Source: an uncultured Alphaproteobacteria bacterium (GTDB lineage Bacteria; Pseudomonadota; Alphaproteobacteria; Rhodospirillales; Rhodospirillaceae). From it: a stretch of DNA of 64,000 nucleotides. Where the stretch lies: contig LT599022.1 in assembly GCA_900079695.1 (NCBI GenBank), positions 3,044,530-3,108,529 of the forward strand, written 5' to 3'. Below the pieces are notes generated by a model. The model saw only the letters and a list, made by a program, of their open reading frames with translations, searched no databases and was not told the DNA's origin. The position numbers and the translations under genes were made by a program. Below, piece after piece: positions 1-7,302 of this stretch. The stretch's first letter is position 1. Each line of letters opens with the position of its first letter.

Positions 1-1
1 T

Positions 2-118
2 CCGTGGTGGACCGGCGTCACCCCCGACATGGTCGCGCTGATGGGCGCGAAGGTGCACCCCGGCGCGGCGAAATACTACGCCGAGGCGGGCGTGAAGATT
101 CCGGACGTCATGAAGTAA
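2..118 (+). CDS. TRAP transporter solute-binding protein, TAXI family (C-terminal end only)
   Basis: Only the last 38 codons are in the window; the gene begins upstream. The residues around HPGAAKYYAEAGVKIP match the usual ending of TAXI-family periplasmic binding proteins (a histidine-proline-glycine-alanine turn, then an amphipathic helix). Such proteins capture a carboxylate or amino acid in the periplasm and pass it to a TRAP permease. The stop codon sits one base before the start of the fused permease gene, so the two are almost certainly one operon. The substrate cannot be told from this fragment. Confidence 0.65.
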   Translation, partial: PWWTGVTPDMVALMGAKVHPGAAKYYAEAGVKIPDVMK

Positions 119-119
119 A

Positions 120-1982
120 ATGACCGGTGAGATTCCCGCGGGGCGGATGATCGACCCCGACGAAGGCCGCGTCATTCCGCCCGACGCGCCGCTCGCGAAA
201 CCGCTGCGCCTGATCGCACCTTACGATTGGGCGCAGCTCCTGCTCGGCATCCTCTCGGTGGGGTTCCACCTCTACCTGATCTTCGCCGGATTGGTTCCGG
301 CGCTGGTGGCGCGGCCGGTCCACGTGATCCTCGCCGCCGCCTGGATCTTCTTTTTCCTGCGCGCGGACACCGCGTTCGAGCGGTGGCTCGGCTATCTCGT
401 CGGCGGTGTCGGCATGGTCGCGGCCGCTTACGTCGCGCTCGACTACGAGGCGCTGGTCGACCAGTACGGTTCGCTCGAAGGCCCGTTGCAGGTGGCGATG
501 GGCTGCGTGCTGATCCTGATGGTGCTGGAGATGGCGCGCCGCTCGGTCAAGGTGGTGCTGCCGACGATCGCGACGATCTGCCTGCTCTACGGCGCCTTCG
601 GCCATCTCGTTCCCGGTACCTTCGGCCATGGCGAACTGCCGTTCACCTATTTCCTCGGCACCCTTACCATCGCCGAGGGCGGCCTCTGGAGCTCGATGGC
701 GGAAATCTCGTCGGAGACCGTCGCCCCGTTCATCATTCTCGGCTCGGTCATTTCCGCGGGTGCGGCGGGCACCGGCTTCATGGCGCTGGCGATCCAGCTC
801 GCCGGGCGCTTCCGCGCCGGCGCCGCGAAGGTCGCGGTGCTGTCGTCGGCGATGTACGGCACCATCTCCGGCGTCGCCGCCGCCAACACCGCCTCCACCG
901 GCATGGTGACGATTCCCGCGATGAAGCGTCTCGGCTATCCGCCGGCGATGGCGGCGGCGGTGGAGGCGGTGGCTTCGACCGGCGGTCAGATCATGCCGCC
1001 GCTGATGGGCGCGGGCATCTTCGTGATGGCGGAGCTGCTGCACACCGACTACCTCACGATCATGAAGGCGGCGACGCCCTCGGCGTTCCTGTTCTTCGCC
1101 ACCGTGTGGTTCGGCGTCCACCTGTTCGCGATCCGCTGGAACCTCTCCGGCCTGCGCCGCGAGGACCTGCCGGGGTGGGCGCTGGTGGCGCGCACGCTGC
1201 CGTTCTTCGCGGTGCCGTTCGGCCTGCTGCTCTACTTCCTGGTGTTCACCGCCTATACCGCACCTTATGCCGCCGCTCTCGCCACCGTCGCCACCGCGGT
1301 GCTGCTGCTGGCCGACGGCTACGGCGAAATCCGCTTCCGCCGCTGGCTGCACCGGCTGTGGACGGGGTGCGTCGACGCCGGACGGCAGATCGCCGCGATC
1401 GCCGCGATCATCGTCTGCGCCAGCCTGATCGTCGGCGTGTTCAACATGACCGGCGTCGGCGTCAAGATCACCTCGCTGATCCTCTCGGCTTCCGGCGGCA
1501 ACCTCTGGATCGCGCTGATCCTCACCGGGTTCGCCGGGCTGGTGCTCGGCATGGAGCTGCCGACCACCGCCGCCTACATCATCACCGTCGCGGTCGCCGG
1601 TCCGGCCCTGGTGGAGCTCGGCGTGCCCGAACTCTATGCTCACCTGTTCGTGTTCTGGTACGCGCTCCTCTGCACCATCACCCCGCCGGTGTGCGGCAAC
1701 GTCTTCATCGCTGCGGGGCTGGCGCAGACCGCGTGGCTGCCGGTGGCGTGGCGGTCGATGCAGCTGGGCATCGGCCTGTTCATCCTGCCGCTCGGGTTCA
1801 TCGCCAATCCGTCGATGCTGACGATCGCCTCCGCGCCGTTGCTCGCGCTCGCCGCGTCGCTCAAGGTCGGGCTCGGCGTGTGGATGTTCTCGGCGGCGGC
1901 GATCAATCCCAAGCGCAAGTGGTGGGTGCCGCCGCTCGGCGCGCTGGCGGGCGGGGTGGCGATTTTCACGTTCGGCTTCTGA
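120..1982 (+). CDS. TRAP transporter fused permease (4TM/12TM)
   Basis: A 620-residue integral membrane protein that joins the small (DctQ-like) and large (DctM-like) TRAP subunits in one chain. About four hydrophobic segments precede residue 160, and the large domain follows to the C-terminus. Family marks include STGGQIMPPLMGAG near residue 290 and ELPTTAAYI near 480, the latter in the substrate and sodium pathway region. It imports an organic anion using the sodium gradient with the binding protein encoded just upstream. The ATG lies one base after the upstream stop codon. A strong hairpin terminator closes the unit. TAXI systems are rarely predictable in substrate, so none is assigned. 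Confidence 0.93.
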   Translation: MTGEIPAGRMIDPDEGRVIPPDAPLAKPLRLIAPYDWAQLLLGILSVGFHLYLIFAGLVPALVARPVHVILAAAWIFFFLRADTAFERWLGYLVGGVGMVAAAYVALDYEALVDQYGSLEGPLQVAMGCVLILMVLEMARRSVKVVLPTIATICLLYGAFGHLVPGTFGHGELPFTYFLGTLTIAEGGLWSSMAEISSETVAPFIILGSVISAGAAGTGFMALAIQLAGRFRAGAAKVAVLSSAMYGTISGVAAANTASTGMVTIPAMKRLGYPPAMAAAVEAVASTGGQIMPPLMGAGIFVMAELLHTDYLTIMKAATPSAFLFFATVWFGVHLFAIRWNLSGLRREDLPGWALVARTLPFFAVPFGLLLYFLVFTAYTAPYAAALATVATAVLLLADGYGEIRFRRWLHRLWTGCVDAGRQIAAIAAIIVCASLIVGVFNMTGVGVKITSLILSASGGNLWIALILTGFAGLVLGMELPTTAAYIITVAVAGPALVELGVPELYAHLFVFWYALLCTITPPVCGNVFIAAGLAQTAWLPVAWRSMQLGIGLFILPLGFIANPSMLTIASAPLLALAASLKVGLGVWMFSAAAINPKRKWWVPPLGALAGGVAIFTFGF

Positions 1983-1987
1983 AGTCC

Positions 1988-2033
1988 GGGGCGCCGCGCC
2001 CTTGCCAAAGCGGGCGCGGCGTCCCCATTTTTT
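1988..2033 (+). terminator. Rho-independent terminator of the TRAP operon
   Basis: A long GC stem (GGGGCGCCGCGCCC paired with GGGCGCGGCG plus CCCC, one bulged T) is followed directly by ATTTTTTC. It starts six bases after the permease stop codon. Confidence 0.85.
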
Positions 2034-2069
2034 CTGGGTCTTTCAAGCCCCTCCTGCCGGATGCCGCCG

Positions 2070-3833
2070 ATGAACCACGTCACGCCGCTGATTTCCACGA
2101 TCGTCGTCGGCATCGCGCTGGCGTTTCTGCTCGGCGCGGCGGCGGCGCGCTTGCGGATTTCGCCGCTGATCGGCTACCTCCTCGCCGGAATCGTCGTCGG
2201 TCCCCATTCGCCGGGCTTCGTCGCCGACCAGGGGTTCGCCTCGCAGCTTGCCGAAATCGGCGTGATCCTGCTGATGTTCGGCGTCGGTCTGCATTTCTCG
2301 TGGAAGGACCTCGCCGCGGTCGCGGCGATCGCGGTGCCGGGCGCGATCGCGCAGATCGTCGTCGCCACCTTGCTCGGCGTCGCGCTCGCCGAGGCGATGG
2401 GCTGGCCGCTGCTCGAGGCGGCGGTGTTCGGCCTCGCGCTTTCGGTCGCCAGCACCGTGGTGCTGCTGCGCGCGTTGCAGGAGCGCCGCCTGCTCGACAC
2501 CAACCGCGGCCGCATCGCGGTCGGCTGGCTGGTGGTCGAGGACGTGGCGATGGTGCTGGTGCTGGTGCTGCTGCCCGCGCTGGCGGGCGCGGGCGCCGAC
2601 CGCGGCGGCGACGTCTTCGCCGCGCGCCTGTCCGCCGAGTTCGGTCTCGGGGTGTGGGGGATCGTCGGCTTCACCCTCGCCAAGGTCGCGGTGTTCGTGC
2701 TGCTGATGATGGTGGTGGGGCGGCGGGTGATCCCGTGGATGCTGCACGGCGTCGCGCACATGGGGTCGCGCGAACTGTTCCGCCTCGCGGTGCTGGCGAT
2801 CGCGCTCGGCGTCGCCTGGGGGGCGACCGTGGTGTTCGGCGTGTCGCTCGCGCTCGGTGCGTTCTTCGCCGGCATGGTGCTGAGCGAATCCGAGCTGTCG
2901 CATCAGGCGGCGCAGGAGACCCTGCCGCTGCGCGACGCCTTCGCGGTGCTGTTCTTCGTGTCGGTGGGGATGCTGTTCGATCCGTTCGAACTGCTGCGCC
3001 ATCCCCTGCCGGTGCTCGCGGTGCTGTTCATCGTGCTGATCGGCAAGTCGGCCGCGGCGTTCGTGATCGTGCGGTCGTTCCGCCACCCGCCCGGCACCGC
3101 GCTCACGATCTCCGCCAGCCTCGCGCAGATCGGCGAGTTCTCTTTCATCCTCGCCGATCTCGGGGTACGCCAGGGAATCCTCTCCGAGGAGGCGCGCAAT
3201 CTCATTCTCGCCGGGGCGATCCTGTCGATCCTGCTCAACCCGCTCGCGTTCGTGCTGGCGGACAAGCTGCGCGCCCGCATCGACGGACGCGCCGCCGCCG
3301 AGCCCGCGTCCGGCGCGCCCGAACCCGAGCCCGACGAGATCGTCGAGGAGCCGCCGCCGGTCACCGAACTGTCGGACCACGTGGTGGTGGTCGGCTCGGG
3401 CGAGGTCGGGCGGCGCGTCGTCGACGCACTGCGGGAGCGGACGGCGGCGTTCCTGGTGATCGAGGAATCGTTCGCCCGCGCCGAGCGGATGCGCGGGGAG
3501 GGGGCCGAGGTGCTGGTGGGCAACGCCGCGGCGCAGGAGATCCTCGCCGCCGCCAACATCGCGGGTGCGCGCCAACTGGTGGTCGCGATCCCGCAGGCGT
3601 TCGAGGCGGGGCAGGTGGTGCAGCAGGCGCGCGCCGCCAATCCGCGGGTGGAGATTCTCGCCCGGGCCTATACCGAGGCGGACGCCCAACACATGATCGA
3701 CATGGGCGCGGACTCGGTGGTCACCGGCACTCACGAGGTGGCGCGGGCGATCGTCAAGCGACTCGCGCACGTCGAGGAGCCGCCGCCCCCGCCGCCGCGC
3801 GGCGAACCGGGGTTCGACGGTGCGTCGATCTGA
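2070..3833 (+). CDS. ybaL: YbaL/KefB-type monovalent cation:proton antiporter (CPA2) with RCK domain
   Basis: A CPA2 antiporter. The N-terminal part, with about 12 membrane segments (roughly residues 1-400), closely follows E. coli YbaL from the very start (MNHVTPL against MHHATPL; GFVADQGF; LLMFGVGLHFS). A cytoplasmic Rossmann (TrkA-N/RCK) domain begins with HVVVVGSGEVGRRV near residue 437 and senses a nucleotide or thiol ligand in this family. It exchanges potassium or sodium for protons at the inner membrane. The ATG at 2070 is preferred over the ATG three codons earlier because it matches the YbaL N-terminus. No TrkA-C domain is seen. It is a single-gene unit behind the TRAP terminator. 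Confidence 0.92.
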   Translation: MNHVTPLISTIVVGIALAFLLGAAAARLRISPLIGYLLAGIVVGPHSPGFVADQGFASQLAEIGVILLMFGVGLHFSWKDLAAVAAIAVPGAIAQIVVATLLGVALAEAMGWPLLEAAVFGLALSVASTVVLLRALQERRLLDTNRGRIAVGWLVVEDVAMVLVLVLLPALAGAGADRGGDVFAARLSAEFGLGVWGIVGFTLAKVAVFVLLMMVVGRRVIPWMLHGVAHMGSRELFRLAVLAIALGVAWGATVVFGVSLALGAFFAGMVLSESELSHQAAQETLPLRDAFAVLFFVSVGMLFDPFELLRHPLPVLAVLFIVLIGKSAAAFVIVRSFRHPPGTALTISASLAQIGEFSFILADLGVRQGILSEEARNLILAGAILSILLNPLAFVLADKLRARIDGRAAAEPASGAPEPEPDEIVEEPPPVTELSDHVVVVGSGEVGRRVVDALRERTAAFLVIEESFARAERMRGEGAEVLVGNAAAQEILAAANIAGARQLVVAIPQAFEAGQVVQQARAANPRVEILARAYTEADAQHMIDMGADSVVTGTHEVARAIVKRLAHVEEPPPPPPRGEPGFDGASI

Positions 3834-3928
3834 ACCCGGCCGGTGACGCAATTGCCGTCGCCGTCTTGTCGCCCGAATGACGGAGACCATCTAAAACGGC
3901 ACCCGTTTCCTGACCGGGAGCAGCGCGG

Positions 3929-5122
3929 ATGGCGTTTTTTCAGGCTTGGCTGCGTCGCGTTTCGGCGACCGGACGGTCGCGGCTGCCGGATCTGCTCGCG
4001 CCGCCCGCCAGTCCGCACCAGTCCTACCGGAACCTCGACGGCCTGCGCCTGATCGCCTCGGTCGGGATCGTGCTGTTCCACTACAACATCTACCTGTCCC
4101 ACGCGATTCCCTACACCCGTCCGTTCACGCAGCAGTTTCCGTATTTCGTCGATCTGTTTTTCGTGATTTCCGGCATCGTCATCGCGATGGTCTACGGCGG
4201 ACGGCTGGACACGCCGCGCCGCTACGCCGCGTTCGTCTCGGCGCGACTCGCCCGGCTCTATCCGTTGCACCTCGCGACCCTGCTGCTCTACGCCGCGATC
4301 GGCGGTCTCGCGCTCGCCGGCGCGCTCCGCGTGGTCAATCCCGAGCGTTACGACTTCCACGACTTTTTCCCCAACCTGCTGCTGGTCCATGCCTGGGGGT
4401 TCGGCGAGGGGTTCTCGTTCAACTACGTGAGCTGGTCGGTGAGCGCCGAATTCTTCTGCTACCTCGTCTTCCCGCTCCTGCTGCGCGCGATTCGCGGCGG
4501 CCCCGGCCGGGGCGCCCTGGCGGTGGTGCTGATCGCGGTCGTCGCCGAGCTCGCCACCGCGCTGATCCTCGAACATTTCCCCGCGCCGCCCGGCTACAAC
4601 GTCTCGTTCGTGCGGCGGGCGGTGGTGGGGTTTTCGCTCGGGGTCTACGTCTACCTTCACCGCGACCTGTGGACGCGGCGGATCGGTACGCGCGCGATCC
4701 GCCGCCTCGGCACGCTCGGGTTCTTCGCGATGCTGGCGGTGCTGATGTCGGACGCGCCGTCGGAGCTTTCGCTGGGTCTGGTCTACGGCGTGGTGTTCCT
4801 GCACTTCGTCGCCGACGAGAAGGGGGTGGCGCTGGTGCCGGCGTGGAAGGGGTTCTCCGGCTTCGCCGAGCTCACCTATGCCGTCTACATGCTCCACACC
4901 GTGGCGGCGACGGTGGTGGTGTCGTTCGTGTTCCCGCGGCTGTTCGGGACTGCCGACTGGGTGGTGGCGGCGTCGCTCGTGGCGGCGCTCGTCGCCACCT
5001 ACGTGATGGCGGTGCTCGCCTATCGGTTTCTCGAGGATCCGGCGCGCAAGGCGTGGCGGCGTGCCACCGACCGCTGGCTGCTGGGAGGCCGCCCCGAACC
5101 CGGCCGTGCGGCGGCGGAATAG
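3929..5122 (+). CDS. Acyltransferase 3 family membrane protein (OafA/YrhL type)
   Basis: A 397-residue polytopic protein of the acyltransferase-3 family, which moves acetyl or other acyl groups from the cytoplasm onto extracytoplasmic sugars such as O-antigen or exopolysaccharide. After a cytoplasmic leader of about 35 residues comes YRNLDGLRLIASVGIVLFHYN, holding the family's R-x-L-D-G-x-R and the histidine proposed to be catalytic. DLFFVISGIVIAMV follows in the second segment, and about ten further hydrophobic segments run to the C-terminus. It stands alone, convergent with tRNA-Arg. Its acceptor cannot be predicted; no glycan-synthesis genes are adjacent. Confidence 0.85.
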   Translation: MAFFQAWLRRVSATGRSRLPDLLAPPASPHQSYRNLDGLRLIASVGIVLFHYNIYLSHAIPYTRPFTQQFPYFVDLFFVISGIVIAMVYGGRLDTPRRYAAFVSARLARLYPLHLATLLLYAAIGGLALAGALRVVNPERYDFHDFFPNLLLVHAWGFGEGFSFNYVSWSVSAEFFCYLVFPLLLRAIRGGPGRGALAVVLIAVVAELATALILEHFPAPPGYNVSFVRRAVVGFSLGVYVYLHRDLWTRRIGTRAIRRLGTLGFFAMLAVLMSDAPSELSLGLVYGVVFLHFVADEKGVALVPAWKGFSGFAELTYAVYMLHTVAATVVVSFVFPRLFGTADWVVAASLVAALVATYVMAVLAYRFLEDPARKAWRRATDRWLLGGRPEPGRAAAE

Positions 5123-5126
5123 GCGA

Positions 5127-5151
5127 CAAAAAACCCGCCGATGCGGCGGGT
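5127..5151 (-). terminator. Rho-independent terminator of tRNA-Arg (minus strand)
   Basis: Read on the minus strand, a CCCGCCG stem with a three-base loop is followed by a run of T (AAAAAA on the plus strand, 5128-5133). It lies 12 bases past the 3' end of the tRNA and may also slow transcription from the convergent acyltransferase gene. Confidence 0.75.
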
Positions 5152-5162
5152 GGAGGGAAGAA

Positions 5163-5239
5163 TGGCGCGCCCGAGAGGATTCGAACCCCTAGCCTTCTGA
5201 TCCGTAGTCAGATGCTCTATCCAATTGAGCTACGGGCGC
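5163..5239 (-). tRNA. tRNA-Arg (anticodon ACG)
   Basis: The minus strand folds into a full 77-base cloverleaf. The acceptor stem is GCGCCCG with CGGGCGC, discriminator G, and an encoded CCA. The anticodon stem TCTGA/TCAGA holds loop CTACGGA, giving anticodon ACG, which is expected to be edited to ICG to read CGU, CGC and CGA. The T loop is TTCGAAT. The terminator follows directly. I see no repeat of the 3' end nearby that would mark it as an integration site. Confidence 0.96.
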
Positions 5240-5323
5240 TTGCTCCTGCCCGTCGGTCGCGGGCAAGGGCGACTTGATACGCGTTTCGGGGCCGTCGCGC
5301 AAGACAAAAAATCGCGGATAATT

Positions 5324-6193
5324 TCAGCCGCGTCCGAACCCGGCGAGCCGCTCCCGCCGTTTCGCCCGCAACAGCCCGCCTTCGAGCAGCCGCGCCGCGT
5401 CGAGCCGCGCCAGCACCGCCGCCGCGATCGCGGCGATCGCAGCGCGCGGGTGGCGGTGCGCACCGCCGGTCGGCTCGTCCACCACCGCGTCGACCAGGCC
5501 TTGCGCCGCCAGCGCCTTGGCGGTGAGGTGCAGAGCTTCGGCGGCGGCGGCGTGGGCGCGCGCCGCGTCGCCGCCCGCGGTCCAGTGGGCGCGCGCCGCG
5601 TCCTCGGGCGTGACCGCGGAGAGGCAGGCGTGCTCCAGCATCAGCACCGCGTCGGCGGCGAGCGGCAGCGCCGCCCCCGGTCCGGCGACCGCGCCGGCGA
5701 CCACCGCGATCAGCGGCACCCGCAGGTCGAGCGCGGCGTCGAGGCATGCGGCGAGCGCCTGGGCGTCGTCGCATCCGCCGTCGGCGACGAGAATCGCGGG
5801 CAGGCGGAATCGCTCGGCGAGGCGCAGCAGCCGCGCGGTCTTGCGCAGCGCGGCGGCGTCGGGCGCGCGGCTGTGGCCGATCAGCACCACGCCGTGATCG
5901 TGCACCCGGGCGACTCCCGCTTCGGCATGGCGGCTGTCGCTTTCCGCGCGGTCGCCCGCGAGCGCGAGGAAGCCGCCGCCCAGCGTCCGCACCACGTCGC
6001 GCGCCGACGGCCGGTCGGGGTGGCGCGCCACCTGCACCGTCTGCCAGGGCGTGAGGCGGGCGTAGAGGCCTTCCAGTTGCCGGTCGATGCGCGCCGCGAG
6101 CCGCGCTTCGTCCTCGCCGCCGCCGCCGTGGCGGAGTTCGGCGAGCTCGGCCTCGAGCGTCGCGATCGAATCCTCGAAGTCGAGAAACAGCAT
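5324..6193 (-). CDS. Degenerate acetyl-CoA carboxylase carboxyltransferase alpha-like protein
   Basis: 289 residues collinear with AccA: the N-terminal helix (LFLDFEDSIATLEAELAEL), LYARLTPWQTVQVARHPDRP, LRLAERFRLPAI and the C-terminal GGAHRHP are all present. AccA normally carries biotin-carboxyl to acetyl-CoA together with AccD. The two core loops are altered here: where AccA has DTPGAYPG...EERGQ this protein has ADGGCDDAQ with a deletion, and the glycine-rich GEGGSGGALA loop reads GAVAGPGAALP. The oxyanion-forming glycines and the acyl-CoA loop are therefore damaged. It may be a non-catalytic paralogue or a diverged enzyme; a proper accA would have to lie elsewhere. It follows the NUDIX gene by seven bases, so they are probably co-transcribed. 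Confidence 0.75.
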   Translation of the reverse strand: MLFLDFEDSIATLEAELAELRHGGGGEDEARLAARIDRQLEGLYARLTPWQTVQVARHPDRPSARDVVRTLGGGFLALAGDRAESDSRHAEAGVARVHDHGVVLIGHSRAPDAAALRKTARLLRLAERFRLPAILVADGGCDDAQALAACLDAALDLRVPLIAVVAGAVAGPGAALPLAADAVLMLEHACLSAVTPEDAARAHWTAGGDAARAHAAAAEALHLTAKALAAQGLVDAVVDEPTGGAHRHPRAAIAAIAAAVLARLDAARLLEGGLLRAKRRERLAGFGRG

Positions 6194-6200
6194 CGGCGTC

Positions 6201-7082
6201 TCAGGCTCCGAAGCGGGGGAAATCCCGCCGCAGCCCGGAGGCGACGGCGGTGTATTCGGCGGCGTTCTCGGGCGTGAGCACGCCGTGGCGCAGCGCGAAA
6301 TCGAGAATCACCAGCGGCACGTTGAACTTGAACGCCCATCCCTCGGCGAGGGTGTCGAGGACGCGCTCGACGTGCCAGAGCTCGAATCCCTCGCTCTCGC
6401 CGTCGCTCGGGGTGGGGACGACGTCGTCGGGCACTTCGAGGTCGTAGCAGAACAGGGTGTCGGGCTTCAGCCCGCGGGCGCCGGAAAAGCAGTAGCGCAC
6501 CAGTCCCACCGGCGTCGCGCGGTGCGCCAGCGCGGGCGGCAGCGAGGCCTCCTCGCCGCATTCCTTGACGAGGTTGTCGAGCAGCCCGAGCCCGGCGGGC
6601 TGGCCGCCCGCCACCATGTTGTCGAGCTTGCCGGGGGCGACCTCCTTGTCGCGCGCGCGGCGGGAGATCCACATGTGGAGGCCGTCGGCGCGCCGGACGT
6701 AGCCGTTGAGGTGGACGCCGAAGGCGCGGATGCCGATCGCTTCGGCGGCGCCGCGGTCGAGGGCGGCGAGCGCCGCCTCGCCCCACTCGCCGACCACCGC
6801 GTAGGTCTCGCCGCGCGGCGCGCGGATTGCGCCCGCCGCGCGCAGGCGCGCGCACAGGCGTTCGAGCGCGGCGCTGCGGGCGGCGAAGTCGTCGCGGCCG
6901 GGGGCGAACGTCCAGTGGTCGCCGCGGTCGGCGAAGTCGTCGGCGAGGCGCGCCATTTCCGCCCGCGCCGCCGCCGACGGCCAGGCCGCCGCGCGCCCGT
7001 CGACCACCAGCGGCGGCCACGGTCCGGGGGCGACGGTGTTGCAGGCGGCGACGTGGCGGTACAGGCCGGAAGGGAAGCGCAT
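6201..7082 (-). CDS. NUDIX hydrolase with N-terminal DUF4743 domain
   Basis: 293 residues from the ATG at 7082. The first 110 or so residues fit DUF4743, which precedes a NUDIX fold in plant and bacterial proteins related to thiamine-diphosphate-damage pyrophosphatases. The NUDIX box is GGQPAGLGLLDNLVKECGEEAS, around residues 175-197, with the REUXEE-like helix present as KECGEE. Its likely reaction is hydrolysis of a nucleoside- or thiamine-type diphosphate. A TTG 27 codons upstream also opens the frame, but the ATG gives the family's usual N-terminus (FPSGLYRHVAACN) and has AGGA ahead of it. The downstream partner is the AccA-like gene. Substrate unknown. Confidence 0.82.
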   Translation of the reverse strand: MRFPSGLYRHVAACNTVAPGPWPPLVVDGRAAAWPSAAARAEMARLADDFADRGDHWTFAPGRDDFAARSAALERLCARLRAAGAIRAPRGETYAVVGEWGEAALAALDRGAAEAIGIRAFGVHLNGYVRRADGLHMWISRRARDKEVAPGKLDNMVAGGQPAGLGLLDNLVKECGEEASLPPALAHRATPVGLVRYCFSGARGLKPDTLFCYDLEVPDDVVPTPSDGESEGFELWHVERVLDTLAEGWAFKFNVPLVILDFALRHGVLTPENAAEYTAVASGLRRDFPRFGA

Positions 7083-7201
7083 GGTGCGATCGTCCTGGAA
7101 TCGGAAACACTTGGTCCACCGCTGCTGCGGCGGCCCGGCGACCAATGTGACGCCGGGGAACAATGTTGTGAAGGGGGGCTTGAAAAATCCGGCGGGTTCC
7201 G

Positions 7202-7229
7202 TAGACAGCCCGACCGTTTCGGGTATAAT
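7202..7229 (+). promoter_or_regulatory. Sigma-70 type promoter for methylmalonyl-CoA mutase
   Basis: TAGACA (7202-7207) and a perfect TATAAT (7224-7229) are separated by 16 bases, about 75 bases before the mutase start. This is the best consensus -10 box in the window. Confidence 0.65.
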
Positions 7230-7302
7230 GCCGCCGCTCGCGAACCCCCAAAAAGCCGGAAAACCGGCAGGGGCGTTCGCCCTTCAATAGGGGAAACTCA
7301 CA

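Noticed and set aside
108-3890. Very long open frames on both strands across the TRAP permease and antiporter genes (for example 108-1643 minus, 227-3880 plus, 2043-3890 minus)
   Set aside because: Their products are dominated by Arg, Asp, Gly and His with no domains, as expected of shadow frames in GC-rich DNA. Real genes with family motifs occupy the same bases in another frame.
5163-5239. tRNA-Arg as an integration site for a mobile element
   Set aside because: No integrase, no repeated tRNA 3' end and no change in gene character next to it. XerD at 24 kb is the housekeeping recombinase.
7083-7302. Cobalamin riboswitch upstream of the B12-dependent mutase (also searched before cobS and meaB)
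   Set aside because: No B12-box-like sequence or long structured leader. The mutase leader is short, with an ordinary sigma-70 promoter.
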